From a virus: a DNA stretch of 23,637 bases. The DNA is taken from IMG/VR virus record IMGVR_UViG_3300023301_000104, positions 1 to 23,637 of that record. The stretch is one strand, 5' to 3'. The notes beneath the pieces are model-generated. The model searched no databases. It saw only the letters and a list, made by a program, of their open reading frames with translations, and was not told where the DNA came from. Shown here piece after piece: positions 1-7,144 of this stretch (positions within the stretch are counted from its first letter, which is position 1; every line of letters starts with the position of its first letter). Both the position numbers and the translations under genes were made by a program.

Positions 1-46
1 ATGCAGAGGGGGGGTAGAGTGTGCGACCCCCCTCCCCCCCTACACC
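1..46 (-). repeat. G/C-tract inverted repeat after the last gene
   Basis: The plus strand has seven G at 8-14, six C at 27-32 and seven C at 34-40. Positions 7-14 and 34-41 form an 8-bp inverted repeat with a 19-base loop, directly after the stop of the gene at 47-292. On the mRNA strand two adjacent G tracts are separated by one A, so a G-quadruplex is an alternative to the hairpin. There is no T-run, so it is not a standard intrinsic terminator. It may stop or stabilise transcript ends; the role is unproven. Confidence 0.5.
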
Positions 47-292
47 CTATCTCTTCTCTTCTACCATCTTATGCATACCAGAAACGTTCTCTCGAACAAT
101 TTCTTCAATTGCGCGTTCAATTGCAATAGATTGATCAGCTTCTGACAATTCGTTTGACGTGATAGCCACCCTGCCCAGGAGGGAGGGGGTATCATAACCA
201 GATTGGGCGTCGAAATGATACCATTCATCGAAGTGTGTGAATGGATCAAACGGATTGTCCACTGTGGTTAACATGTGTTCTATCATCATCAC
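47..292 (-). CDS. Conserved small phage protein, unknown function (81 aa)
   Basis: Small acidic soluble protein. The N-terminal half holds an aromatic stretch (NPFDPFTHFDEWYHFD) and the middle has a TSNELSEADQ segment followed by a predicted helix. This layout resembles an uncharacterised family I know from many siphophages (DPFT.FDEWY, then TS.ELSE.D), but no function is established. The start has three consecutive ATG codons with an AGAGAGG ribosome site just upstream, so the exact first residue could shift by one or two codons. It is the last gene of the leftward cluster, downstream of the RNA polymerase-like gene and separated from it by 37 bases. No cysteine cluster, signal peptide or membrane segment is visible. 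Confidence 0.8.
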   Translation of the reverse strand: MMMIEHMLTTVDNPFDPFTHFDEWYHFDAQSGYDTPSLLGRVAITSNELSEADQSIAIERAIEEIVRENVSGMHKMVEEKR

Positions 293-329
293 ACCTCTCT
301 GTGATTGGCGTATAGTTTAGATTGTTTTG

Positions 330-2969
330 TCATAGCTCGGCCGTAAGTGTTGAGATGGAGACACCTAAAGCATCTGCAACTTCTGCTTGTGTGTAGCCAG
401 AGGCTAACATACCGCGGGCCCTACTAATCTTAGCTCCCGTCATCAAGGGCTTAGACTTTGGTGTAGCATACTTCTTGACCTTCTCCACGTCGGTGTTGTT
501 TAGTATGGATACCAACTTAGAATTACTGATAGCCCCGGCTTGAATAGCATTCCACTCCTGGGGGGTGATGTCGATCAATTCTTTGCCGGCCCCGGTTCTA
601 AGGCGGGCGGTTACAATCGCCATACCTTTGATCTTCTTTAGCTCTGCTGCATCCATACCAGGGTTTGATTCACGCTTTAGTCTAACCTCTGCACCTGCTA
701 GGATCTGAGCGTTTCTTTCTAGAGGCCGATTCTTTAGGGCTCGATTAAGCTTGTCTACTAGGGACGACACCTCAGACGAGTACGCCACCTTAGCTGATGG
801 AGAGTACTCAAGCGTCTTTGTGTTTACAGAAGCCTTTCTAGCTGTGTTGGCTAAGCTCTTTAGTTTGTTAGAGTGATCAGCATAGACCTTCTCAATTGGA
901 GTCTTAGACGATAGGGTGTGCGCATCTTCTGTCTCAGCTAACTTTTCAGACCGATCTGTTTTGATTATTAACTTACCAGACTTGTCTGTGTATGATGCCC
1001 CAGTCTCAGTAAAGATTTTTTTACCAGTCTTAGGATCTACACGGACTAACTGCTTACGCTCCCTAACCCTCATTGGACTCTTGGCCCTTGAGAACAGGGT
1101 GGATGCGCCGCCTTGTGAACTAGTCTGGTATCTCTCTTTTAATGCTAAGATGGTATGGTCTATAGCCGATTGCTTATAGTTTAAGTTATGTTTTTCTGCA
1201 TCGATTACAACCATGGAATGACGAACTGCTCGAGCTAGCTCCTCATTTGACGCGCCCTTAATCGTCATATCTGTGATTAAGTTCGACACCTGTCCCATTT
1301 GCATACCTTTGGTTCTTGCATCCATCTTAGGCATACCCTCATAACCCTTGTACTCACTCTGTGGGTTAAAGTCTTTTAAGCTTTCCAAGGGTGCTGTTCT
1401 TTTTATTTTTGAGTTGCCGTTTGGGATTACTAACACACTATCGCCGTCAAAGTCTGCACCAGACAGTAGTTCTGCTACTTCGCTATTTATACCCACTGCG
1501 TCTACTGCATTACCCAAAGAACGCTTAGCGGTTGGTTGTTTGTTGTTCACCGTCAATTGGGGGATCTCAAACGTTCCACCATGTGGGTAGCGAACTAGAA
1601 CTACTTGCTCTCCATCTCTAAAGTTTGGTGCATAAATCTCATCCGGCTTCATCGCATTGATTGGGAGGATCACCTGTGTTCTCTGACGAGGTAGGTGCGC
1701 CGCTTTTAGGTGTACTGCCGAAGAATCTACATCATCCGAAAAGGAATCAAGAAGTTTCTTTTTTACAGCTGGGTTGGTGAGACTCATAATTTCGTCGAAC
1801 TCAGCTTGCTTTTGCTCATATGTCATATTAAGTTGATTTTTAGCTAGAGACGGACTCTGCTTTGATAACAATTGAGTGGAAAGATTTCGAGACCAATCGT
1901 CCCAGTCGCCTTCTTCATTAACTATATTCATGGCGGAAGCTACATTGCCGGTTTCTGGATCTGGGATCTGACGAACTATAGATCCAAATGGGTTCTCTTG
2001 ATCTGTTTTTCCAGTTTTTGGATCAACATTCATTTCTTTAAGAGCATCTAACTTATCGCCAGTGTCGCTCTTGTTTGTGTTGAATTGAAGATCTACACCT
2101 TCTGGTAAGCCAGATTTATACATAGCCATACCTTTAATATAGTGTGAACCATCAACAGCAATGCGAACTTGAGCGTACCTAGAGCCACCAAGAGAAAGTT
2201 CGGCTGCTCCCGGACGAACATAAATTACACCGTCTGCCTTGCTGCCACCCTGTTCTGCATACTTAACGTTTAGTCTATTAGAATCCACATTAATTGGTGG
2301 TTGAATGGACGAAAAGCTTTTTCCGTCATCGTTGGAATATGCTTGAATCTGTTTAATTCTAGTTGGGTCTCTGACGATCTCAGACCAAACTTGATCTTTC
2401 TTAGCAAGCACCTTCACAGTCGTCTGCTTACCAGTACCAACCTGAGTTACTTTTACTTGATGCTTAATATAACCCTCATCCTCAAGTACGGCGACAGCAT
2501 TTCCAAGTTTTTCCTTGCTAATTCCAAGTTGGTTTTCAACGCCACCACCAATGTCGATTACTAACTTTTCCTCAACATGATCTCGAAGCATGTTCGATGT
2601 TGTATTGAGAATGGAAAGCTTATCTTGCTGTCCTGGAGCTAACAAAGAGCGAACTGATGACTCATTCAAACCCATCTTTTCACCAATTGCAACATTAGAC
2701 ATACCTTTGTTCTTATATGACTGTGCGTCGTTTATCGCGGATTGCTTCTGTTCATTCTTAGCAATGGATTTTCTTGCACGGAACTGGGTACTTGTCATAC
2801 CCAAACCATCATAGATTTCCTTATCACTAAGACCTTCTCGCTTCAGCTCCTCTATGGTACCAAGGAATGAACGATTTCTATTGTTCTCATCGCCAGAACC
2901 CCAAGGGTATCGACCAGAGTGTCGAGGCGTGCCGTAGTGTGCAAAATATTCCTTATCAGTCATATCCAT
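330..2969 (-). CDS. Two-barrel RNA polymerase-like protein with DFDGD motif and HTH ends
   Basis: 879-residue protein. Near residue 500-515 it carries LLSGADFDGDSVLVIP. The D-F-D-G-D core is the metal-binding motif of the double-psi beta-barrel of multisubunit RNA polymerase beta' (NADFDGD) and of single-chain relatives such as phage YonO and QDE-1-type enzymes. Upstream, VLVRYPHGGTFEIPQ (about 457-471) occupies the place of the beta' NRAPTLHR strand. Two helix-turn-helix-like segments lie at the N-terminus (about 37-65 and 84-110) and one at the C-terminus (about 850-879), suggesting DNA binding. Expected role: phage-encoded RNA synthesis; primer synthesis is another option. The start is inferred from an AAGGAGG box; ATG at 2969 overlaps the previous stop as TAATG, and ATG at 2963 is possible. 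I did not find a convincing second barrel by eye, so polymerase activity is inferred. Confidence 0.75.
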   Translation of the reverse strand: MDMTDKEYFAHYGTPRHSGRYPWGSGDENNRNRSFLGTIEELKREGLSDKEIYDGLGMTSTQFRARKSIAKNEQKQSAINDAQSYKNKGMSNVAIGEKMGLNESSVRSLLAPGQQDKLSILNTTSNMLRDHVEEKLVIDIGGGVENQLGISKEKLGNAVAVLEDEGYIKHQVKVTQVGTGKQTTVKVLAKKDQVWSEIVRDPTRIKQIQAYSNDDGKSFSSIQPPINVDSNRLNVKYAEQGGSKADGVIYVRPGAAELSLGGSRYAQVRIAVDGSHYIKGMAMYKSGLPEGVDLQFNTNKSDTGDKLDALKEMNVDPKTGKTDQENPFGSIVRQIPDPETGNVASAMNIVNEEGDWDDWSRNLSTQLLSKQSPSLAKNQLNMTYEQKQAEFDEIMSLTNPAVKKKLLDSFSDDVDSSAVHLKAAHLPRQRTQVILPINAMKPDEIYAPNFRDGEQVVLVRYPHGGTFEIPQLTVNNKQPTAKRSLGNAVDAVGINSEVAELLSGADFDGDSVLVIPNGNSKIKRTAPLESLKDFNPQSEYKGYEGMPKMDARTKGMQMGQVSNLITDMTIKGASNEELARAVRHSMVVIDAEKHNLNYKQSAIDHTILALKERYQTSSQGGASTLFSRAKSPMRVRERKQLVRVDPKTGKKIFTETGASYTDKSGKLIIKTDRSEKLAETEDAHTLSSKTPIEKVYADHSNKLKSLANTARKASVNTKTLEYSPSAKVAYSSEVSSLVDKLNRALKNRPLERNAQILAGAEVRLKRESNPGMDAAELKKIKGMAIVTARLRTGAGKELIDITPQEWNAIQAGAISNSKLVSILNNTDVEKVKKYATPKSKPLMTGAKISRARGMLASGYTQAEVADALGVSISTLTAEL

Positions 2970-3529
2970 TATAACAACGCCTCCTTCTTGATCTCGTTGA
3001 CTCTCTTGTCTGCCGATATGATCCTATCCATGAAATGAACAATCACGTCTGGGTCTCCGTCATAAACTCTAACCTCATCGTTTTGATAGATTCGCAACTC
3101 AATTTTGATAGTGTGTGGTTTGACCCCATACTCAAGACAGAACATGGCAGCGTAGATCTCTAACTGTGTTTCTTTGGTTTGTGTTACTCCAGTTTTGAGA
3201 TCGTGGATACGAAGCAGATTTTTTCTAAATGAAATTGCATCTGGCGTACCAAAACAATTATCTGAAAATCGTAACACCTGTTCTGGTGCCATCTTATAAC
3301 CGATTGCGTCATTCACATACTGGTTCAGAGTAGTCTTAACTTTGCCCATCTTAATACCTAAGCGAATTGCCTCGTGTGCAAACGCATGAATATCAGTACC
3401 ACGTCTTGCTGCCAGAGCAGAGACATAGGTTCGGTCGATCTTTTCATCATCATAGTTAATCCAATGATAACTACTAGCGGATAGAAACGCGTGACGACCG
3501 ATTAGATTTAAGTGCTCGTTGAAGATCAT
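2969..3529 (-). CDS. Cas4/RecB-like PD-(D/E)XK exonuclease
   Basis: 186 residues with the classic order of the RecB/Cas4 nuclease superfamily: GTDIHAF with His about 48, FGTPDAI with Asp about 97, IHDLKTG with Asp110-x-Lys112, and QLEIYAAMF giving Gln122-xxx-Tyr126. These residues bind the metal and cut single-strand ends of DNA in characterised relatives. The four-cysteine iron-sulfur cluster of Cas4 is not visible, so it is closer to phage RecB-like exonucleases. The start overlaps the preceding nuclease gene by 56 bases and has GAGGAAG upstream; the stop overlaps the RNA polymerase-like gene as TAATG, so the genes are likely co-translated. Role: DNA end processing in replication or recombination. 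Confidence 0.85.
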   Translation of the reverse strand: MIFNEHLNLIGRHAFLSASSYHWINYDDEKIDRTYVSALAARRGTDIHAFAHEAIRLGIKMGKVKTTLNQYVNDAIGYKMAPEQVLRFSDNCFGTPDAISFRKNLLRIHDLKTGVTQTKETQLEIYAAMFCLEYGVKPHTIKIELRIYQNDEVRVYDGDPDVIVHFMDRIISADKRVNEIKKEALL

Positions 3530-3800
3530 CTAATACTTCCTCTTCAATCTCGGGGTAGATGAAAGAGCAGAACGACATCTCGTCGAACATTTCGACAAAA
3601 TATTCCTGATTCGGTTCAGGATCGTTGCGCTCTTTTTCTGATCGCTTCACCTCAAGCATAGCCCATCTTTTTTGCCAAATAATTAGGAGGTCTGGGTATC
3701 CTTGGATGTCGGTCTTAATGATCACACATCCAGGAAACGTGTCATACAGTTTATTTTTTAACTCGAGTTGAAATTTAGATTCCAGCTTTCGTCTACCCAT
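3474..3800 (-). CDS. VRR-NUC-type nuclease
   Basis: 108 residues. The core is KTDIQGYPDLLIIWQKRWAM followed by LEVKRSEKE: Asp37 in the G-x-PDLL strand, Glu50-x-Lys52, and a downstream Gln65 (PNQEYF). This is the PD-(D/E)XK layout of VRR-NUC proteins, small phage nucleases often described as Holliday junction or structure-specific. The ribosome site AAAGGAGGAG sits directly before ATG. It is the first gene after a TATAAT promoter-like sequence and overlaps the Cas4-like gene by 56 bases, suggesting the two nucleases act together in recombination or replication-fork processing. Substrate is inferred from the family. Confidence 0.85.
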   Translation of the reverse strand: MGRRKLESKFQLELKNKLYDTFPGCVIIKTDIQGYPDLLIIWQKRWAMLEVKRSEKERNDPEPNQEYFVEMFDEMSFCSFIYPEIEEEVLDDLQRALKSNRSSRVSIR

Positions 3801-3857
3801 AACTCCTCCTTTTCCAAAAAATATGGTTAAATTAAAATGCTTGGGGGTTCCCCTTCT

Positions 3858-3879
3858 ATTATAGTACGCGTTTTTGCGA
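3858..3879 (-). promoter_or_regulatory. Promoter-like TATAAT before nuclease/RNAP-like operon
   Basis: On the minus strand a perfect TATAAT lies at 3863-3858 with TCGCA 11 bases further upstream. It precedes the VRR-NUC gene by about 60 bases. The leader then contains a GGGGAACCCC palindrome. It resembles the six cassette promoters (TCGYA plus TATAAT) but has a shorter spacer and lacks the GACCCCTACG tail. No TTGACA-like box is present at the standard distance. Confidence 0.5.
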
Positions 3880-3897
3880 CTAAGGGGTATCTATTCA

Positions 3898-4398
3898 CTA
3901 ATATGATCTGAAGGTGTAATCTGTTGGGAACACCACCCTTCCTTGTCCCTCGTTGAGTACCGCCATTACCAAATCTTTCTCTAACACACCCAACGCCTTA
4001 GCACACTCTATAGAATTAGAATATACTTCCCCAGTCTCCACCACCTCAATTGGGAAGTGTAGACGATGTCGATACTCTCTAGAGAATTGACTGTGATAAG
4101 TTTGAGCAAACCAAAGGGGGCGCCAATCTAAGTTTTCCGCACCGTTATCTGTTCGATCTCCATTTAGGTGGATGGGTGTAGTGAATAATTCATGGTACGG
4201 GTAGGCTAGAAACGCATTCGCTACCAATAGAGCAACAGAGCGTTTTGATTGTAGACCATTTACGGTGAACCCAACAAACACGGTTCCGTGCTGATTTTGT
4301 GTTAATGATAGAATGCGCCCAGTATTTACATTCATCACTCTACCCCAAGAACTTACAGCATAACTTGAGTATTCTTTGACTTCTTCCCAGATCTCCAT
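3898..4398 (-). CDS. NUMOD4/HNH homing endonuclease
   Basis: 166 residues. The N-terminus (WEEVKEYSSYAVSSWGRVMN) is a NUMOD4 DNA-binding motif, typical of homing endonucleases. The nuclease core follows at about 50-93: LLVANAFLAYP, then HLNGDRTDNGAENLDW, the H...N...N part of the HNH_3 fold with His77 visible. In many relatives a histidine precedes LVA (VHRLVA); here that position is alanine, so activity should not be assumed. The C-terminal part (VYSNSIECAKALGV) resembles a NUMOD1-like helix-turn-helix. It stands alone between two intergenic regulatory regions and interrupts a helicase/nuclease cluster, as expected for a selfish free-standing element. The start follows a GAGGGTAAAG site. Confidence 0.85.
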   Translation of the reverse strand: MEIWEEVKEYSSYAVSSWGRVMNVNTGRILSLTQNQHGTVFVGFTVNGLQSKRSVALLVANAFLAYPYHELFTTPIHLNGDRTDNGAENLDWRPLWFAQTYHSQFSREYRHRLHFPIEVVETGEVYSNSIECAKALGVLEKDLVMAVLNEGQGRVVFPTDYTFRSY

Positions 4399-4481
4399 CT
4401 TTACCCTCGATTCCTAGTTTTTGCTAGACATGACAAAAACAATGACAATAGTGGTTTTTGAAAAACCCTGTATAGAAACGC

Positions 4482-4510
4482 TATAGGTATCCTTATTATA
4501 GATACCTATA
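4482..4510 (-). promoter_or_regulatory. Dyad operator around a TATAAT box
   Basis: A perfect 10-bp inverted repeat (TATAGGTATC and GATACCTATA) flanks a 9-base spacer that contains TATAAT on the minus strand (4500-4495). A repressor dimer bound here would cover the -10 box. It lies 84 bases upstream of the HNH gene. Nearby at 4452-4466 is a second short palindrome, GGTTTTT-C-AAAAACC on the mRNA strand. The 4399-4637 interval has no gene; besides these, it holds a near-palindrome AAAGGCCTTT at 4577-4586. Confidence 0.55.
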
Positions 4511-4611
4511 CGGTTTACACGTAGGGTTTATGATTACTCAAAAAAGACATTATTTATGACACTATTTGGCTACTCAAAGGCCTTTTGACCCCAAAACAGC
4601 CCTTTTTCACA

Positions 4612-4640
4612 TAGGGGGTATGTTTTTAAAAGATACCCTA
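4612..4640 (-). terminator. Hairpin at the stop of the zinc-finger gene
   Basis: GGGTAT (4616-4621) and ATACCC (4633-4638) form a 6-bp inverted repeat with an A/T-rich loop, starting at the TAG stop of the gene at 4638-4862. On the mRNA no U-run follows the second arm, so termination would be weak. GATACC is also the half-site of the dyad at 4482-4510, so an operator is equally possible. Confidence 0.35.
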
Positions 4641-4862
4641 CGCCCTTTCAGACCTCCGTCTAGCCCCCTTAGAGATCGTATTTAGCCCTTTTACTGCCAC
4701 ACATCTACCATGATTCATTGGTCTTTCATCGAAAACGTCAGAAGAATCGTCACGAAATGTGCTAAATTCACAGAATATACAGGTCCAAATTCGCTTATAC
4801 CTCCACCATTTAACCCTCTCAAAACCATCTTTCATAAACAAATGACGACATTTATAGTACAT
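4638..4862 (-). CDS. Small CxxC protein, unknown (74 aa)
   Basis: 74 residues, basic. It has YKCRHLF near the N-terminus and WTCIFCEFSTF at about 26-36, giving C-x-H and C-x2-C groups that could bind one zinc ion. The C-terminal end is rich in Arg and Lys. The strong GAGGAGGGG ribosome site lies in the end of the upstream helicase gene and the start overlaps its stop as TAATG, which supports a real, translationally coupled gene. Nucleic-acid binding is a reasonable guess from the zinc-like cysteines and charge, but I do not recognise the family. Confidence 0.7.
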   Translation of the reverse strand: MYYKCRHLFMKDGFERVKWWRYKRIWTCIFCEFSTFRDDSSDVFDERPMNHGRCVAVKGLNTISKGARRRSERA

Positions 4863-6043
4863 TACCCCTCCTCAAACGTGGGTGCGTATTCGTTTTCGTT
4901 GAAGTTTTTCTTCATCTTTAAGGCCTTCATGATTACTAAATCAATCCAACTATTAGACCTCAGTACGTAGTAATAGAGGGATATGAATGGGGTGTTAAGT
5001 CGATCGATTCTACCGTGGGCCTGGTAGAAATTTTTGTAAGAATATGTGAGAGAGTAAAAACACATAGTATCAGTTTCAATGCAGTTCCACCCTTCATTTC
5101 CAGCAAGGTATTGGACGAGGTAGACCCATCGGTCCGTGTCAGGGATGCTTTCATGTTTGTGGCCATTCCATTCCGCTACGTGTAAATCAGGAATATCATT
5201 TAATACACGAAGCTGCTCGAGCTCATAATCGAAATTGTAGAATATGATCAGTTTTGGATGTTTCTTTGTTAGACCAATTACCGCAGAAAGTCGTGAGCCA
5301 TCTGAGTTTGCAACGCGTCTCATTACAGAGTACCACTCCGCTGGATTCTTGATCGGTCGTTCTTCGTGTACGTTCCACCTGTCTTTCACCACACGCTTCA
5401 TTAATGTCTCACTATGGGGTAAAACGATCTCAGTCTTCTTGCGTATAGTGTGCCTAACATAAGGCATCTCAACTAAAATATAGTTTTTTAGTTTTATGAG
5501 TTTACCAACATTAAGATATCTTTCAACTTTAGGAAACTTTGACCAGGTACTATACACAACGTGTTCCCGCTTGAACTCAGTACGGTTTTGATAAAACCCG
5601 TTGGCTAAGAAGACTGGAATATAGTCTAGCCACGTATCCCCTGGTGTTGCTGACAACATGATCCAATGGTTTTTCTTTGCGATTTTAACAAAAGATTTAG
5701 ACCACTTACCCGCTCCAACAGCCCTTTGCTCGTCGAATATGAAAAACGCATTTTCTACGTTAAGGTATCTATCTATGTTGTTCCAGCTATCCACGTGGAG
5801 AACTCCAGCCAGAGTTGCGTCCTTAGCTTTTCCAATCTTGAAGCCCAATGCGTCAGCTTCCCAATCGAGTGAGTCACGCTTCTTAGCAGTTGTGATTATG
5901 TAAATATCCCTTGGGCTTTCGTTCTTCATGTAGTATCCAAAAGCTGTGATAGACTTCCCAGTACCCACATCGCCCCAAAGGATCTTACCGTTTTCTAGTT
6001 TGTTTACTGCATCTATCTGATGTTGCTTGAGTACTATCGCCAT
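4862..6043 (-). CDS. SF2 (SNF2/DEAD-like) helicase
   Basis: 393 residues. The motifs appear in order: Walker A GDVGTGKS (24-31), Walker B-like FDEQ (103-106) in place of [17 protein letters not shown] (130-138, motif III), then a C-terminal lobe ending in QAHGRIDR (341-348, motif VI with the arginine finger). This is an ATP-driven DNA translocase or helicase of superfamily 2, of the compact type found in phage replication clusters. The GGAGG site precedes ATG closely. It is followed by the overlapping small CxxC gene. Likely role: fork or recombination-intermediate remodelling together with the two nucleases downstream. Confidence 0.88.
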   Translation of the reverse strand: MAIVLKQHQIDAVNKLENGKILWGDVGTGKSITAFGYYMKNESPRDIYIITTAKKRDSLDWEADALGFKIGKAKDATLAGVLHVDSWNNIDRYLNVENAFFIFDEQRAVGAGKWSKSFVKIAKKNHWIMLSATPGDTWLDYIPVFLANGFYQNRTEFKREHVVYSTWSKFPKVERYLNVGKLIKLKNYILVEMPYVRHTIRKKTEIVLPHSETLMKRVVKDRWNVHEERPIKNPAEWYSVMRRVANSDGSRLSAVIGLTKKHPKLIIFYNFDYELEQLRVLNDIPDLHVAEWNGHKHESIPDTDRWVYLVQYLAGNEGWNCIETDTMCFYSLTYSYKNFYQAHGRIDRLNTPFISLYYYVLRSNSWIDLVIMKALKMKKNFNENEYAPTFEEG

Positions 6044-6053
6044 AGTTCACCTC

Positions 6054-6251
6054 CTAGCCAATATATATTACCTCTTTGGTTTTCTCTCCATGCACATCTA
6101 GCTTTACGAAGTAGTGACTAAAGTACTCATCGTCTAGACATCTAACTTTACGATACCTTGCGTCAACTCGTCCACCATATGCATCGTTTGTGATTACTTC
6201 CATCTCCGAGTCTTCATTTTGCAGCAGCTCAATCAGTTCTTTTACTTTCAT
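6054..6251 (-). CDS. Small conserved-looking protein, unknown (65 aa)
   Basis: Starts at MKVKELIELLQ, where ATG overlaps the upstream stop as TAATG and GGGAGAG lies before it; a longer reading from 6338 overlaps the upstream membrane gene and is not supported. The N-terminus resembles the short MxVxELIxxLxxxxxDxEV segment common in small phage proteins that hold a beta-strand core, followed by VITNDAYGG and a final strand VIYIG. No catalytic residues can be named. It sits between a membrane protein and the SF2 helicase. Confidence 0.75.
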   Translation of the reverse strand: MKVKELIELLQNEDSEMEVITNDAYGGRVDARYRKVRCLDDEYFSHYFVKLDVHGEKTKEVIYIG

Positions 6252-6502
6252 TAGTCTCTCCCTAAAGCGGTTTTGATCACAATGGCGCCACTTTTTTGAA
6301 TGGCGAAGACTAACACCCCAAGCACGCCAAAAGGCCACATCGGAGTAATTATAACAAATTGAGCTACAATTTTACGATTGTCCCAGTCATCACGGTGCCC
6401 AATCGTATTTGTGCTTAGAATCGAAGCAAGAAATATCCCCCAAAACATCCCCCAAGAAACAAAGCCAACGATATAAAGTGAAACATACCCATATGTGTCC
6501 AT
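6251..6502 (-). CDS. Two-segment membrane protein, unknown (83 aa)
   Basis: 83 residues with two hydrophobic stretches: about 7-29 (YVSLYIVGFVSWGMFWGIFL) and about 47-70 (VAQFVIITPMWPFGVLGVLV), joined by a charged loop (HRDDWDNRK). The start has AAGGAG eight bases upstream. The stop overlaps the next gene as TAATG. Such small two-span proteins in phages can be holins, but nothing nearby encodes an endolysin, so lysis is not supported here. Topology and function are unassigned. Confidence 0.75.
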   Translation of the reverse strand: MDTYGYVSLYIVGFVSWGMFWGIFLASILSTNTIGHRDDWDNRKIVAQFVIITPMWPFGVLGVLVFAIQKSGAIVIKTALGRD

Positions 6503-6511
6503 TAGTGCTCC

Positions 6512-6850
6512 TTAAACTGAATACCAGCGATTATGATCAACATAACCATGCCATTGGTTAGATCCACCGACTCCTTGCAATACACTATTACTTGACCCGT
6601 CTCCTGGTATCACACTAACTGTGTCGTCGTCATGCTCTCGTACTGTGTGACAAATTAATGTTCCTATACCAGAATCCTCGGGCCCTTTGAACATCCAAAT
6701 AAACCCAGTAAGATTACCTTCATAATCAGTCATCCACGGAGTACCATCATCGTTCAAGCATTTCCAAATATCTCCATCTTTCAAATCATCATACTCTAAT
6801 GGGAATGTGTGTTTTTCTGTATCTGGCAGTCTACGTCCTATTAATTCCAT
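6512..6850 (-). CDS. DUF6527-like phage protein (112 aa)
   Basis: 112 residues. The N-terminal RRLPDTE, the middle KDGDIWKCLNDDGTPW and LICHTVREHDDDTVSVIPG, and the final WHGYVDHNRW match the pattern I know from DUF6527-type phage proteins (GDYWKC..., HxVxEHxDGTITVxPS, WHGYLExGxW). No enzymatic role is established for that family. A conserved Cys and several His suggest possible metal binding. Start: ATTCCAT gives ATG preceded by GGAAAGAG. It is in the same run of small genes as its neighbours with 9-15 base gaps. Confidence 0.75.
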   Translation of the reverse strand: MELIGRRLPDTEKHTFPLEYDDLKDGDIWKCLNDDGTPWMTDYEGNLTGFIWMFKGPEDSGIGTLICHTVREHDDDTVSVIPGDGSSNSVLQGVGGSNQWHGYVDHNRWYSV

Positions 6851-6865
6851 AGTCTTACTCTTTCC

Positions 6866-7144
6866 TTAGTTTGGGTCTATTTCTAGACAAGGTCTATCGG
6901 GTCCCACCGAGATGGGATGCTTGCTACGCTTGTTATGGACACCACAAGTGTAATATATCTCACCGGTGCGCGCTAATCCATGAGCATAGTAATAACAACC
7001 ATCGCCATAAGAGTAAGATATGTATCTTTTTACTTCATCCTTCTTATCCGCCTCTAGCCAGTTGGTCAGAACTTCCATGGACAACCCGACGTTCTCGTGT
7101 ATTTCATTAATTGTGTCGTCATTTAACTCAGTTGTTTTAAGCAT
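6866..7144 (-). CDS. Unknown soluble protein (92 aa)
   Basis: 92 residues. The N-terminal 40 residues are acidic and helical-looking (TINEIHENVGLSMEVLTNW). The centre is aromatic and Cys-containing (DGCYYYAHGLARTGEIYYTC) and the end carries a third cysteine (RPCLEID). The start ATG overlaps the last codons of the DUF3310 gene by 8 bases, indicating translational coupling. I do not recognise the family. Metal binding by Cys and His is possible but unsupported. Confidence 0.7.
   Translation of the reverse strand: MLKTTELNDDTINEIHENVGLSMEVLTNWLEADKKDEVKRYISYSYGDGCYYYAHGLARTGEIYYTCGVHNKRSKHPISVGPDRPCLEIDPN

Noticed and set aside
916-2814. Several plus-strand open frames of 74-87 codons inside the RNA polymerase-like gene
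   Set aside because: They are antisense to a gene with clear motifs, lack ribosome sites and have no recognisable protein features.
6054-6338. Long form (94 codons) of the 65-codon gene
   Set aside because: The extra N-terminus overlaps the membrane protein gene; the internal ATG at 6251 has a ribosome site and a TAATG overlap.
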